The notes under the pieces were generated by a model. The model saw nothing but the letters and a program-made list of their open reading frames with translations, ran no database searches and was not told the origin of the DNA. Positions 1-9,189 of a DNA stretch of 64,000 bases are shown here, piece by piece. Source of the stretch: Alteraurantiacibacter hainanensis (lineage in GTDB: Bacteria; Pseudomonadota; Alphaproteobacteria; Sphingomonadales; Sphingomonadaceae); the NCBI RefSeq assembly GCF_036321025.1, contig NZ_JAZAPB010000002.1, forward strand, positions 248,001 through 312,000, read 5' to 3'. Both the position numbers and the translations under genes were made by a program. Position 1 is the stretch's first letter. Every line of letters starts with the position of its first letter.

Positions 1-390
1 CATGGCCACGCCCTGCTCGCGCGGCTGGATGAAGTGAAGCGAGGTCGCCAGGATCCACACCGCCGCGATCGCCGCCATGGCGATCGGGAACCAGCTGCCC
101 CCACCGGGGCGCTGCGGCAGGCGGAAGTTGGGGCCTCGCGGGCCGCCGCCTCCGCGCCGACGCGGACCTTCGGGCCCGCGGTTCTTGAAAATGTCCTCTA
201 TGTTGGCGGAGCGGCGCGGACGATCGGAATTTCCGGTGCCGCCGCCAGGCAGCCACGGATTGCGCGGACCGCGCGAAGGCGGCGGATCGCCGCCATCATC
301 GCCCTCGCCCACCGGCGTATTGTCGCCGCTATCATCTCCATCGCCGGAGCCGCCGCTTGGCTTGCCCCAGGGATTGCGCTTTCCAGCCAT
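1..390 (-). CDS. hflK: HflK, N-terminal part (cut by left edge)
   Basis: This is the N-terminal 130 residues of HflK, the membrane-anchored SPFH/stomatin-family partner of HflC that controls the FtsH protease. The visible part opens with MAGKRNPWGKP and continues with a long Gly/Pro/Arg/Asp-rich cytoplasmic stretch. A hydrophobic segment then runs from about residue 105 (SWFPIAMAAIAAVWILAT), followed by the start of the SPFH domain (IQPREQGVAM). The Gly-rich N-terminus followed by one membrane segment and then the QPxExGV motif is characteristic of HflK. The rest of the gene lies beyond base 1. It diverges from mrp across about 136 bp. Confidence 0.9.
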   Translation of the reverse strand, partial: MAGKRNPWGKPSGGSGDGDDSGDNTPVGEGDDGGDPPPSRGPRNPWLPGGGTGNSDRPRRSANIEDIFKNRGPEGPRRRGGGGPRGPNFRLPQRPGGGSWFPIAMAAIAAVWILATSLHFIQPREQGVAM

Positions 391-452
391 CGCGAGGCCG
401 AACCTTTCGAAAAACCCGCCCAAAGTCGTCATGCTATTATCTATAGGTAGGC

Positions 453-462
453 TTTGCGCAAA
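453..462. promoter_or_regulatory. Palindrome between hflK and mrp
   Basis: A perfect 10-bp palindrome, TTTGCGCAAA, sits in the 136-bp divergent spacer between hflK and mrp. An AT-rich TATTATCTATAG stretch lies just to its left at about 435-446 and could supply the leftward -10 element for hflK. It could be an operator or chance; nothing else in the spacer supports a specific regulator. Confidence 0.25.
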
Positions 463-526
463 AAACAGGGGGTCTTAGGCCCAATATTGCTGACCTTGCC
501 CGCCAGAGGCGCTAGCAGTCCCCGGC

Positions 527-1495
527 ATGAGCAGCGAAGAAGCTATAAGATCCGCCATCCCGCCTGAACTTTCGGGCATGGTCCGCTCGGTGAAGTTCGC
601 CGATGGCGTGGCCACCATCATCGCCGACGCAGGAGGGCTGGGCCGCAGTGCCGCGGCGCAGTTGCAGGGCGAGCTCGAGGAAGCCGTCGGCGCGGTCGAC
701 GGCGTGGAGGAAGTGCGCGTCGCGCTGATGGCCGACAAGGTGCAGCGGCAGATCATCGTGGTCGGATCGGGCAAGGGCGGGGTCGGCAAGTCGACCCTTA
801 CCACCAACCTCGCCGTCGCGCTGGCCAACGAGGGCATGAAGGTCGGCGTCGTCGATGCCGACATCTACGGTCCCTCGCAGCCGCTGCTGCTGGGAACCTC
901 CAACGAGAAGGTGCGCGCCGAAGGAAAGACGCTGATCCCGACGCAAAGCGAGTTCGGGGTAAAGGTGCTGTCGATGGGCCAGCTGGTGGAGACCGGCAAG
1001 GCCATCGCCTGGCGCGGGCCGATGGTGGGCAGCGCGCTGAGCCAGTTGATGGACGCCGACTGGGGCGATTGCGAACTGCTGCTGGTGGATCTGCCGCCCG
1101 GCACGGGCGACGTCCAACTGACCATGCTCCAGAAGTTCAAGCCGGCGGGCGCGATCGTCGTCTCCACCCCGCAGGACCTTGCCCTGATCGACGCCACCCG
1201 CGCGCTCGACCTTTTCCGCCAGGCGCAGGTGCCGATCGTGGGGCTGGTCGAGAACATGGCCGGGTACCTGTGTCCGGAATGCGGCGCGTTGAGCAACCCG
1301 TTCGGCCAGGGCGGCACCGAATCGGCCGCGCGGGCGCTGGGCGTGCCGTTCCTCGGGCGGGTGCCTCTGGCGATGGAAATTCGCGTGGCCAGCGATACGG
1401 GGCAGCCGCCCACCGCCAACGATAGCGAGCATGGACGCCCCTTTTCCGAGATCGCGGCGCAACTGGCGCAGTTCCTCGGGTCCGCGAAGGGCTGA
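527..1495 (+). CDS. mrp: Mrp/NBP35-family Fe-S cluster carrier ATPase
   Basis: 322-residue Mrp/ApbC protein, a P-loop ATPase that carries and transfers Fe-S clusters in the cytoplasm. Residues 1-75 form the small MIP18/DUF59-type domain. The deviant Walker A motif GKGGVGKST is at residues 82-90, VDADIYGPSQP follows at about 109, and the cluster-binding CxxC is Cys249/Cys252 in YLCPECG. Length and domain order match full-length family members. The start fits the family N-terminus. The stop is 3 bases before the GTG of the next gene, so the two are probably co-transcribed. Confidence 0.95.
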   Translation: MSSEEAIRSAIPPELSGMVRSVKFADGVATIIADAGGLGRSAAAQLQGELEEAVGAVDGVEEVRVALMADKVQRQIIVVGSGKGGVGKSTLTTNLAVALANEGMKVGVVDADIYGPSQPLLLGTSNEKVRAEGKTLIPTQSEFGVKVLSMGQLVETGKAIAWRGPMVGSALSQLMDADWGDCELLLVDLPPGTGDVQLTMLQKFKPAGAIVVSTPQDLALIDATRALDLFRQAQVPIVGLVENMAGYLCPECGALSNPFGQGGTESAARALGVPFLGRVPLAMEIRVASDTGQPPTANDSEHGRPFSEIAAQLAQFLGSAKG

Positions 1496-1498
1496 CGC

Positions 1499-3772
1499 GT
1501 GAAGGTTTCGCGGCGGGGATTGCTGGTGGGAGCCGCAGTGGGCGGCGGCCTGCTGGTGGCATGGAGCCTTCTTCCACGCAGTTTCGAAAACCCCCTCTCC
1601 CCCGGCGAGGACGAGTTCGCCGTCGATGCGTGGCTGAAAGTCGGCGCGGACGGCGTGATTACCGTCGCAGTGCCGCAGCTGGAAATGGGGCAGGGCGTCA
1701 CCACCCTGCTGCCGCAGATCGTGGCGATGGAGCTGGGCGCCGACTGGCGCCAGGTGGCGGTGGAGCCCGCGCCTGTAAGCGGAGCCTATGCCAATATCCC
1801 GCTGGCCGCGGAATGGGCGCCGCTGTGGCAGCCCCTTATCCCCGCGCTTGCAGACGAACCCGATGACCTGCTGCTGCGAAGCTGGGCGCAGGACGCGCGT
1901 TTCACGGTGACCGCGCGCGGGACGACGCTGGCCGCCTACGAGAACGCCTGCCGCGATGCCGGGGCCGCGGCGCGCGCCATGCTGGCCATGGCTGCGGGCG
2001 AGCGGTGGGACGTGCCGTGGGAGCAGTGCCGGGCCGAGAACGGCTTGATCTACCATGACAAACGGGCCGCCAGCTTCGCCGAACTGGCTCTGGAGGCGGC
2101 GCGCTTCGACCCGCCCGATCCGCCGCCCCTGAAGACCGATCCGCCGGCAGAGCCTGCTCCCCCGGCCGGAATGGATACAGGCGACGTATCGCCGGCCTAT
2201 CCGCGGATCGACCTGCCATCGAAGGTGGACGGCAGTTACGTCTTTGCCGGCGACGTGCGCCTGCCCGACATGGTTTTTGCCGCCATTCGTCACGGTCCGC
2301 ACGACCAGGCGGAACTGCTCGATTTCGACCCTGCCTCGGCAGGCGGACAACGCGGACTGCTCCAGCTGGTGAGGGGCAAGCGCTGGCTTGCCGCCATCGC
2401 CGAGAGCTGGTGGGCAGCCGACCAGGCCCTGGAAACCATCGGCCCGCGCTTCGGCGTCGGACGGACTGTGGACAGCGGCGGCATGATCGATGCCCTGCAC
2501 GGCGCGCTGGAAGACGGACCGGGCACGGTATTCGAAAAGCGCGGCAACGGGATCGAGGGCTACGTCCCCAACATGGCCCGCCGCTACGATATCGCCCCGG
2601 GCGTCCACGCGACGATGGAAACGACCAGCGCCACCGCACGACTGACCGATGGCACGCTGGAACTGTGGCTCCCCACCCAGGCCCCCGAATCGGCGCGGCA
2701 AGCTGCGGCGAACGCGCTCGGAATCGGAACGGGAAAGGTGGTGCTATATCCCGTGGCCGCAGGGGGCAGCTTCGATCGCCGCCTGCAGAACGACGCGGCG
2801 ATACAGGTCGCTCTGCTGGCACGCGAGGCTGGCAGGCCGGTGCAACTGACCTGGTCGCGCGAGCAGGAGATGGCAGCCAGCTTCCCGCGTTCGCCAGCCA
2901 GCGGATTGATGGCCGCGGAAACGGACAGCGAAGGCACCATTCGCACGCTCCGCGCCCGCGTCGCCAGCCCGCCGACAATGCGAGAATTCGGCCGCCGCCT
3001 GTTCGAAAACGAAGTGACCTGGGCCGCCATCGATGCGCTGGAAGGGGAGGCGGACAGTTTTGCCGTATCCGGGCTGGCCGGACCTTACGGCGTACCCAAT
3101 CTCTCCGTCGAGCACGCGCCGGTCACCCTGATGCTGCCGACGGCCCCGATGCGGGGCCAGGCGGACGGCTACAATTGCTTCATGCGCGAGAGCTTCCTCG
3201 ACGAAGTGGCGCAGGAGCACGGACGCGAGCCGATGAGTTATCGCATCGCCATGCTGGGACAGGATCCCCGCATGGCCGACGTGCTGCAGCGCGCCGCGCG
3301 GCTTGCCACGTGGGACGGCGGAACCCCGGGGAGCGGGCAGGGCATCGCCTGCCACCGGATGGACCTGCTCGATGCCGCGGGCCGCATCGCCGTGGTGGCG
3401 GAGGCCAGTGCGGGAGAGGGCGGCGTTAGGGTGCGTCGCCTGTTTGCCTGCGCCGACATCGGGCGCGTGGTGAACCGGGACCTGGCCCTGCAGCAGATCG
3501 AAGGCGGCATGGTCTTCGGGCTTGCCATGGCGCTGGGCTGCTCCACCGGATATTCCGAAGGGATGCCGACGGCGGAGCGACTGGCGGCGCTTGACCTGCC
3601 GACCCTGGCCGACTGTCCGCAGATCGAGATCGAGCTGGTGCAAAGCGATGCCGCGCCCTTCGATCCGGGCGAAATCGGCGTTCCCGCCGTCGCCCCGGCG
3701 GTTGCCAATGCCTTTGCCAGCGCAACAGGGGTTCGCCTGCGAAGCCTTCCGCTGCTATCGGCGCTGCCATGA
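1499..3772 (+). CDS. Molybdenum hydroxylase large subunit, IorB-like, Tat-exported
   Basis: 757-residue protein of the xanthine dehydrogenase/aldehyde oxidoreductase molybdopterin-binding family, closest in layout to isoquinoline 1-oxidoreductase beta subunits (IorB). The N-terminus carries a twin-arginine signal (SRRGLLVG with Arg5-Arg6, then a hydrophobic stretch), implying folded export with cofactor. The cofactor region EMGQGVTTLLPQIVAMELG is at about residue 62, and the C-terminal GEIGVPAVAPAVANAF keeps the Glu expected in the active-site loop. It starts with GTG 3 bases after mrp and its stop overlaps the hemH ATG. No [2Fe-2S] small subunit (IorA) is adjacent, so its electron path is unexplained here. 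The substrate is unknown. Confidence 0.82.
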   Translation: MKVSRRGLLVGAAVGGGLLVAWSLLPRSFENPLSPGEDEFAVDAWLKVGADGVITVAVPQLEMGQGVTTLLPQIVAMELGADWRQVAVEPAPVSGAYANIPLAAEWAPLWQPLIPALADEPDDLLLRSWAQDARFTVTARGTTLAAYENACRDAGAAARAMLAMAAGERWDVPWEQCRAENGLIYHDKRAASFAELALEAARFDPPDPPPLKTDPPAEPAPPAGMDTGDVSPAYPRIDLPSKVDGSYVFAGDVRLPDMVFAAIRHGPHDQAELLDFDPASAGGQRGLLQLVRGKRWLAAIAESWWAADQALETIGPRFGVGRTVDSGGMIDALHGALEDGPGTVFEKRGNGIEGYVPNMARRYDIAPGVHATMETTSATARLTDGTLELWLPTQAPESARQAAANALGIGTGKVVLYPVAAGGSFDRRLQNDAAIQVALLAREAGRPVQLTWSREQEMAASFPRSPASGLMAAETDSEGTIRTLRARVASPPTMREFGRRLFENEVTWAAIDALEGEADSFAVSGLAGPYGVPNLSVEHAPVTLMLPTAPMRGQADGYNCFMRESFLDEVAQEHGREPMSYRIAMLGQDPRMADVLQRAARLATWDGGTPGSGQGIACHRMDLLDAAGRIAVVAEASAGEGGVRVRRLFACADIGRVVNRDLALQQIEGGMVFGLAMALGCSTGYSEGMPTAERLAALDLPTLADCPQIEIELVQSDAAPFDPGEIGVPAVAPAVANAFASATGVRLRSLPLLSALP

Positions 3773-4791
3773 CCTGGACGAAGCAGCGGCTGCCGGCCGA
3801 CCATCCCCCCGTCGAAAGTGGCCGCATCGGCGTGCTGGTGGTGAACCTTGGCACTCCCGAGGCGCCGGAGACCGGGGCCGTACGCCGCTACCTGGCGGAA
3901 TTCCTTTCCGATCCGCGGGTGATCGAAATCCCCTCGCTGCTGTGGCAGCCCATCCTGCGGGGCATCATCCTCAATACCCGCCCGCAAAAGAGCGCCGAGG
4001 CCTATCGCAAGGTGTGGACCAAGGCCGGATCTCCGCTGGCCGCCATCACCGCCGACCAGGCCGCCGGCTTGCAGGAAAGGCTGGGCGAAGCGGTCAAGGT
4101 GGACTGGGCCATGCGCTATGGCGAGCCATCCATCCCCGCAAAGCTGGAGAAACTGGTGGAGGCTGGCTGCGATCGCATCCTGCTGGCTCCGCTCTACCCG
4201 CAGTACTGCGGCGCGACCACGGCCACCGTGGTGGACAAGGCGGCGGACTGGCTGCGCAGCCGCCGCTGGCAGGCCAGCCTGCGCACGCTGCCGCCCTATC
4301 ACGACGATCCCGCCTACATCGATGCCCTGGCAAGCGACCTCTCGCGCCAGCTGGACGCGCTGGATTTCACGCCCGAGGTGCTGCTGCTGTCGTTCCACGG
4401 CATGCCCGAGCGCACGCTGCTGAAGGGCGACCCCTATCACTGCCACTGCCGCAAGACCGCGCGGCTGCTGGAGGCGGCGCTGGCCCGGCCGGACATGCGG
4501 ATGGTCACCACCTTCCAGAGCCGGTTCGGCCGCGCCAAGTGGCTGGAGCCCGCCACCGACACGACGCTGATGGAAGAAGCCGCCAGGGGCACGAAACGCC
4601 TGGCCGTCGCCGCGCCGGGTTTCTCGGCCGATTGTCTGGAGACGCTGGAAGAGCTGGCCATCCAGGGCCGCGAACAGTTCGAGGAGGCGGGCGGAGAGCA
4701 GTTCGCCGCGCTGTCCTGTCTCAACACCAGCGATGCGGGCATGAGGATGCTGGAAGCGATCCTGCGGCGCGAATTGGCCGGATGGATCTGA
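3769..4791 (+). CDS. hemH: Ferrochelatase
   Basis: 340-residue ferrochelatase, which inserts Fe2+ into protoporphyrin IX in the last step of heme synthesis. The family signature SFHGMPER includes the metal-site His210, and GFSADCLETLEEL carries the paired Glu291. The N-terminal GVLVVNLGTPEAPE and the Cys-rich YHCHCRKTARLL are also typical. The ATG overlaps the stop of the molybdenum hydroxylase gene by 4 bp (ATGA), so the two are translationally coupled. Confidence 0.97.
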   Translation: MTWTKQRLPADHPPVESGRIGVLVVNLGTPEAPETGAVRRYLAEFLSDPRVIEIPSLLWQPILRGIILNTRPQKSAEAYRKVWTKAGSPLAAITADQAAGLQERLGEAVKVDWAMRYGEPSIPAKLEKLVEAGCDRILLAPLYPQYCGATTATVVDKAADWLRSRRWQASLRTLPPYHDDPAYIDALASDLSRQLDALDFTPEVLLLSFHGMPERTLLKGDPYHCHCRKTARLLEAALARPDMRMVTTFQSRFGRAKWLEPATDTTLMEEAARGTKRLAVAAPGFSADCLETLEELAIQGREQFEEAGGEQFAALSCLNTSDAGMRMLEAILRRELAGWI

Positions 4792-5411
4792 CCTTTGCTG
4801 CCGCCCCGGGCGGAGCCATGGAGTTCCTGCTCCTGTTTGGCGTCGTCTACGCCATCAACCTGTTGCCCGCATTCGGGCCGCCGACATGGTCCGTCATCGT
4901 GCTGTTCGGGCTCAATACCGACATGCCGTTGCCCGGCATCGTGCTCTGCGGCGCGCTGGCGGCTGCCCTGGGGCGCTTCACGCTGGCGCATGGCTTTCGC
5001 CTGCTGGCGAAGTACGTGCCCGAAAAGACGAAGCGCAACCTTGCCGCAGCCCGCGCCGCTTTCGAAAGGCGGAAGCGCCATGGCATTGCCGCACTGGCGC
5101 TGTTCGCGGTGTCCCCCGTCCCCTCGGCGCAGCTGTTTGCGGCCGTCGGCCTGACGGGGATGCCGGTCGCTGCTTTCACGGTTGCCTTCTTTGCCGGTCG
5201 GCTGGTGTCCTATTCGATTTATGCCGGGTCCGCGCAGTTGATCGCCAGTACCTCGCTTGGCGACGTATTCCGCGATTCGCTGTCCAGTCCTCTCGGCATA
5301 GCCTTGCAGGTGCTGCTGCTGATCGGGCTGGTGCTGCTGCTGCGGATCGACTGGGAGAAGAGGTTCGGTCCGGCGCCCGAACATGCGCACCGGGACGAGA
5401 CGGCGAGCTAG
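4782..5411 (+). CDS. Small membrane protein, VTT/SNARE-associated-like (hypothetical)
   Basis: 209-residue protein with about four hydrophobic segments: FLLLFGVVYAINLLPAF near residue 15, LPGIVLCGALAAALG near 50, then VAAFTVAFFAGRLVSY and ALQVLLLIGLVLLLR at the end. The central KRHGIAALALFAVSPVPSAQLF resembles the small-molecule-permease or VTT-like folds of inner-membrane proteins. I cannot name the family with certainty. Starting at ATG 4782 overlaps hemH by 10 bp; ATG 4818 is an alternative. Its TAG stop shares the tetranucleotide CTAG with the stop of the convergent DUF1674 gene. Confidence 0.75.
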   Translation: MDLTFAAAPGGAMEFLLLFGVVYAINLLPAFGPPTWSVIVLFGLNTDMPLPGIVLCGALAAALGRFTLAHGFRLLAKYVPEKTKRNLAAARAAFERRKRHGIAALALFAVSPVPSAQLFAAVGLTGMPVAAFTVAFFAGRLVSYSIYAGSAQLIASTSLGDVFRDSLSSPLGIALQVLLLIGLVLLLRIDWEKRFGPAPEHAHRDETAS

Positions 5412-5575
5412 AAGTCGATCGCGATGCCCTTGTGCACCCAGTCGCCATAGCGGGTGGGGCTGAGTTCCTCGTCCACCTCGCCCTTTTCGGGCTTGGGCGG
5501 CGGGTCGTTGGTCCAGTGAGCGGGCTTCTCGAAGCCCTTCTCCGTTTCGGGGGGTCGCTTGGTCGCTCTTTTCAT
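5408..5575 (-). CDS. DUF1674 protein, succinate dehydrogenase assembly factor 4-like
   Basis: 55-residue protein ending EELSPTRYGDWVHKGIAIDF. This C-terminal signature (PTRYGDWxxKGxxxDF) is that of DUF1674/SDHAF4, a small soluble factor that in eukaryotes binds flavinated SdhA during complex II assembly; alphaproteobacteria carry the ancestral form. The N-terminus is Lys/Pro-rich and probably disordered. The bacterial role is inferred from family membership. It is convergent with the upstream membrane protein, sharing CTAG as the stop of both, and starts 58 bp from the divergent rsmB-type gene. Confidence 0.85.
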   Translation of the reverse strand: MKRATKRPPETEKGFEKPAHWTNDPPPKPEKGEVDEELSPTRYGDWVHKGIAIDF

Positions 5576-5633
5576 GACGCCTCGAAGATGGGCGCTCTGG
5601 CGCTGCGGCGCAACTGGTCCTAGGGCCGTGCCC

Positions 5634-6869
5634 ATGGCGAAGACTCCCGGATTGCTCCCGCGCCGTGCCGCGCTGAAGATGCTCGATGCCGTGCTGCGGC
5701 GCGGCGAGACGCTGGAGCATGCAGGCGGCGCTGCCAACGGATTGCCCAGCTTTTCCGACCGGGCGCTGGCCCGCGCGATTGCCGGCGAAGTGCTGCGCTG
5801 GCTGGTGGATTTCGACGCGATGATCGATTCCGCGACGCGGGACGTGCTGCCCGACGATGCCAAGGCGCGCATGGTCCTGCGCATGATGCTGGCCCAGTGG
5901 CTGCGGCTGGAAACCCCGCCCCATGCCGTGATCGCCACCGCGCTGCCGCTGCTGACGGGCGGGCCGAAGCGGCTGGCGCACGGCGTTTTCGCCACGCTGA
6001 CGAGGGCGGAGACGCGCCTGCCCGATGCCCCGACCCTGCCGCCGGCCGTGGCGGAGCGATGGGGCGAGCGGGCAGGGGCAATCGCCGCCGGCATCGCCGT
6101 GCCGCCACCGCTCGACCTGCGCCTAAAGGCACCCGGCCTGACCGACGAGATGGCCACCCGGATGGACGCGACCAGCCTTGCCCCCGGCCATCTGCGCCTT
6201 CCGCGCGGTACTGCCGTGGAAGACCTTCCGGGCTTCGACGAAGGCAGCTGGTGGGTGCAGGACATGGCCGCCGCAATTCCGGCCTCTCTCCTGGGCGAAG
6301 GGAAGGGCCGCCGCGTGCTGGACCTGGCCGCCGCGCCGGGCGGCAAGACGCTGCAACTCGCCGCCGCCGGATGGGAGGTGACCGCGCTGGACATCGATCC
6401 CCGACGCATGACGCGCCTGCGCGAAAACCTCTCGCGCACCGGCCTTTCCGCCCACACGGTTATCGCCGATGCGCTGGAGTGGGAGCCGGACGAGCCGTTC
6501 GACGCCGTGCTTCTGGATGCGCCGTGCACCGCCACCGGCACCTGCCGTCGCCATCCCGAGGTGGTCCACCGCATCGGACCGCGCCAGATCGCCGCCATGG
6601 CCGAATTGCAGGCGGCGCTGCTCTCCCGTGCCAGCGGCTGGGTCAGGCCCGGCGGCACGCTGGTCTATGCCACCTGTTCGCTGGAGCGAGAGGAGGGCGA
6701 AGCCATCGCCGAGACCTGCACGCTGACGCCCGACCCCGTCCGCGCCGACGAATTGCCCGCCGGGCTGCAGCCGACAGGCGCGGGCCATGTTCGCACCGAT
6801 CCGGGAATGTTGCGGGACGAAGGCGGGCTGGACGGCTTCTTCATCGCGCGGTTCACCAGGCAAAGTTGA
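5634..6869 (+). CDS. RsmB-family 16S rRNA (cytosine-C5) methyltransferase
   Basis: 411-residue RNA m5C methyltransferase. Residues 1-125 form the NusB-like RNA-binding domain (RRAALKMLDAVLRRGETLEHA, then FSDRALARAIAGEVLRW). The Rossmann methyltransferase domain follows, with SAM motif VLDLAAAPGGKT at 228-239, motif IV DAPCTATG with Cys298, and the catalytic TCS motif with Cys348. This two-Cys pattern defines the RsmB/RsmF group, and the NusB domain points to RsmB. The start at ATG 5634 gives the family N-terminus; GTG 5625 in frame is possible. Confidence 0.92.
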   Translation: MAKTPGLLPRRAALKMLDAVLRRGETLEHAGGAANGLPSFSDRALARAIAGEVLRWLVDFDAMIDSATRDVLPDDAKARMVLRMMLAQWLRLETPPHAVIATALPLLTGGPKRLAHGVFATLTRAETRLPDAPTLPPAVAERWGERAGAIAAGIAVPPPLDLRLKAPGLTDEMATRMDATSLAPGHLRLPRGTAVEDLPGFDEGSWWVQDMAAAIPASLLGEGKGRRVLDLAAAPGGKTLQLAAAGWEVTALDIDPRRMTRLRENLSRTGLSAHTVIADALEWEPDEPFDAVLLDAPCTATGTCRRHPEVVHRIGPRQIAAMAELQAALLSRASGWVRPGGTLVYATCSLEREEGEAIAETCTLTPDPVRADELPAGLQPTGAGHVRTDPGMLRDEGGLDGFFIARFTRQS

Positions 6870-7143
6870 AGGACCCGACCTCGCGACGATGATCCCTTGC
6901 GGGAAGCCCGAGCATTTGCGGGCATCAGGGCGTCCAGCACGAAGTTGGCAGATGTGCGCCGAAAACAGTTGCCAGCTATGGTTAACGAGCGCGGGCAAGT
7001 CATGGCGTGCGCACCCTGGAAGCACTCAACAGGCGTAGGAAAACGGGATTAACTCGAGTCCGCTTGAGGTGATTCAGGTTTCGCCGGATGCACGTGCTGA
7101 AGCGGCTGGGCGGCAGGTCCGCTAGCGACACGTTAGCGCTCGG

Positions 7144-9036
7144 TCAGAAACACTCGAAGTCGTCGCCCGAAAGCGGGCGGCAATAGTCGCTCCAGTTGCC
7201 CGACGTTCGCCATGCCTCGACAAAGCCCAGGTCGGTGACAAGTTGCTTGAACCCCTCGGCACGCCGAGCCGCTGCAAGGTTCGGGTTCCACAGCGTGAAG
7301 AGCATGTTCCCACCGGGCTTGGAGAAAGCAATCCGGGCGAGGTCGAGCGCAAGCCCCGGCCTGTTCTCGTATCCGGCGAGGATCATCGGACCGCTGGCAA
7401 CCTGGGCCTGGCCCAGTTCGGCGTATTGCGATCGAAGTTCGGCAAGCGACATCCGCTCAAGCCGCGCGGCGTCGAAGTTGGAGATCAACTGGCTGAACTG
7501 GGCAGGGCCATGCCGGTCCAGCAATGTCACCGCCTCATTCGGTTGATCGAGAGAGAGCAGGCCGGTCGCCACGTGCCAAACGTGCGCCTCGACATTGCGG
7601 TCAGGGTCTTCCGCCAGCTGCAGGAACAGCGAATGGGCCTGATCCGGCCGCCCGGCATAGACGAGCTCGGTGGCCTGCCAGGGATTGTATCGCGCCACGG
7701 GGTCTATCATTTCCGCCGACCGCTGGTGGGCCAATGCATCTTCGATGCGCCCCAGCACGAGATCGTGCACGGCAAGCTGATACTCGATTTCCGGGCTGTT
7801 TCCGGGATCGAGTTCCTCGGCCCGCGCAAACGCGCGATCTGCCTCGACCAGGTTGCGGACGGCCACGTGGTACCAGCCACGGGCGACATGGGCGTGGGCC
7901 AGTTCGGGACGTGCCTCTATCGCGCCGCGCGAGAGGGCATCCATGCGGGCGACCAGGGACCGGACGGACGCGGAACTGGGCGAACTGACTATGGCGACGC
8001 CCAGGTTCTGGGCCAGGGCAGAAAGGGCGACGACATAATTGGGGTCGAGTTCGACCGCTCTTTCCAGATAGCGCCGCGAAACCGAGGGATTGAGGTCGAG
8101 CGAGTTCGCGCGCCACTGCAGATAGGCGGCAAAAGCCTCCGGATTGTCGGTTCCGCCATAACGGCGGGAGTTGCCTCCAACATCGAGCGAGACGCTCAAT
8201 GCGTCGCCGATCGACGCGGCGATCAGTTCCTGCATCTCGAACAGACCGATGAGATCCCGTTCGTAGGAATCGATCCAGAGGACCGCGCCGTTGGGCTCTT
8301 GCAACCGGACGGTGACGCGAACCCTGTCCCCGTTCCGGGCGACACTGCCGGTAATCTTGTGCGCTTGCTCGAACGGTCCGGAAGTCACTGGATCATTGGC
8401 GCCCGCCGAGCCGATAATCAGCCCGTCGACCTGTCGCAGCCGCGCGATCAGTTCGTCGGTAATACCCCGCGCAAGGGCCACATCCTGCGCGTTAGCGGAA
8501 TCGCTCGCCTCGAAGGTGCTGACCAGCAGGGCGATCTCTTCATCGCTCTCGTCTTCGCCGAGCATGAGCGTGCCACCCCAGGCGAGGAGCGACACGAGCA
8601 GTAACGCCACCAGCAGCAGCAACGGCTTGCGCCGCAACTGGCGCGATCCGGATGCCGCACCAAGGCGATCGGTAGCGGGCACTGGTGCCGTTGCTTCACG
8701 TGGTGCGTGGCAATCCGGTTCGCTGGCCCTGAGTTCGAGGTGATATCCGATCCCGCGGATCGTCTGCAGCCGATCAGCATCCTCCCCAAGAGCCTTGCGA
8801 AGGGCGGTGACATGCACCTGGAGCGCGTTCTCCTCGACCGTCACGTCCCCCCAGACGGCCTCCATCAGCTCGTCCTTGGTGACGATCTCGCCGTTCGCTG
8901 CGGCCAATACGGTCAGAATTTCCAGGGCGCGGGGACCGAGATGGATGTGTTCGCCGTCCAGCAGGAGCTGGCGATTGGGCTGAAGCACATGTCTGCCGAT
9001 CTCAATCTCGGTCACGCGGCATCCCCTTTCTGCCAC
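7144..9036 (-). CDS. CadC-like membrane transcriptional regulator with C-terminal TPR region
   Basis: 630-residue protein. Residues 8-105 form an OmpR/PhoB-type winged helix (LGPRALEILTVLAAANGEIVTKDEL, then VHVTALRKALGE and IRGIGYHLE). A transmembrane segment follows at about 138-158 (LLLLVALLLVSLLAWGG). Beyond it come a TolB-N-like module (ITDELIARLRQVDGLI, near 190) and TPR-like helices to the end. This is the layout of one-component membrane regulators such as CadC. The start is GTG 9036 after AGGGAG; GTG 9015 after AGGGGA is an equally plausible start. It diverges from urcA, and phased repeats in the spacer are candidate binding sites. Confidence 0.9.
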   Translation of the reverse strand: MAERGCRVTEIEIGRHVLQPNRQLLLDGEHIHLGPRALEILTVLAAANGEIVTKDELMEAVWGDVTVEENALQVHVTALRKALGEDADRLQTIRGIGYHLELRASEPDCHAPREATAPVPATDRLGAASGSRQLRRKPLLLLVALLLVSLLAWGGTLMLGEDESDEEIALLVSTFEASDSANAQDVALARGITDELIARLRQVDGLIIGSAGANDPVTSGPFEQAHKITGSVARNGDRVRVTVRLQEPNGAVLWIDSYERDLIGLFEMQELIAASIGDALSVSLDVGGNSRRYGGTDNPEAFAAYLQWRANSLDLNPSVSRRYLERAVELDPNYVVALSALAQNLGVAIVSSPSSASVRSLVARMDALSRGAIEARPELAHAHVARGWYHVAVRNLVEADRAFARAEELDPGNSPEIEYQLAVHDLVLGRIEDALAHQRSAEMIDPVARYNPWQATELVYAGRPDQAHSLFLQLAEDPDRNVEAHVWHVATGLLSLDQPNEAVTLLDRHGPAQFSQLISNFDAARLERMSLAELRSQYAELGQAQVASGPMILAGYENRPGLALDLARIAFSKPGGNMLFTLWNPNLAAARRAEGFKQLVTDLGFVEAWRTSGNWSDYCRPLSGDDFECF

Positions 9037-9189
9037 TCGCTCCCTTTGAGAATCATACGCCTCGGAATATCGGCGCGCAATTTTATATGCTCCGGTGAAT
9101 AAACGACGCGTCTGGATCGAATGTATTTCAGGGAAGCATCGTCATGATCGCATGGGTTTTTCTCTCCTGCCTTCAGCGAAACAACAGGA

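Noticed and set aside
512..2701. Long minus-strand frame opposite mrp and the molybdenum hydroxylase
   Set aside because: It spans two real genes on the other strand and has low-complexity His/Arg/Gly composition.
6870..7143. Possible small gene or RNA in the 274-bp spacer between the rsmB-type gene and the CadC-like gene
   Set aside because: Short frames here lack ribosome sites and no convincing stem or terminator was seen.
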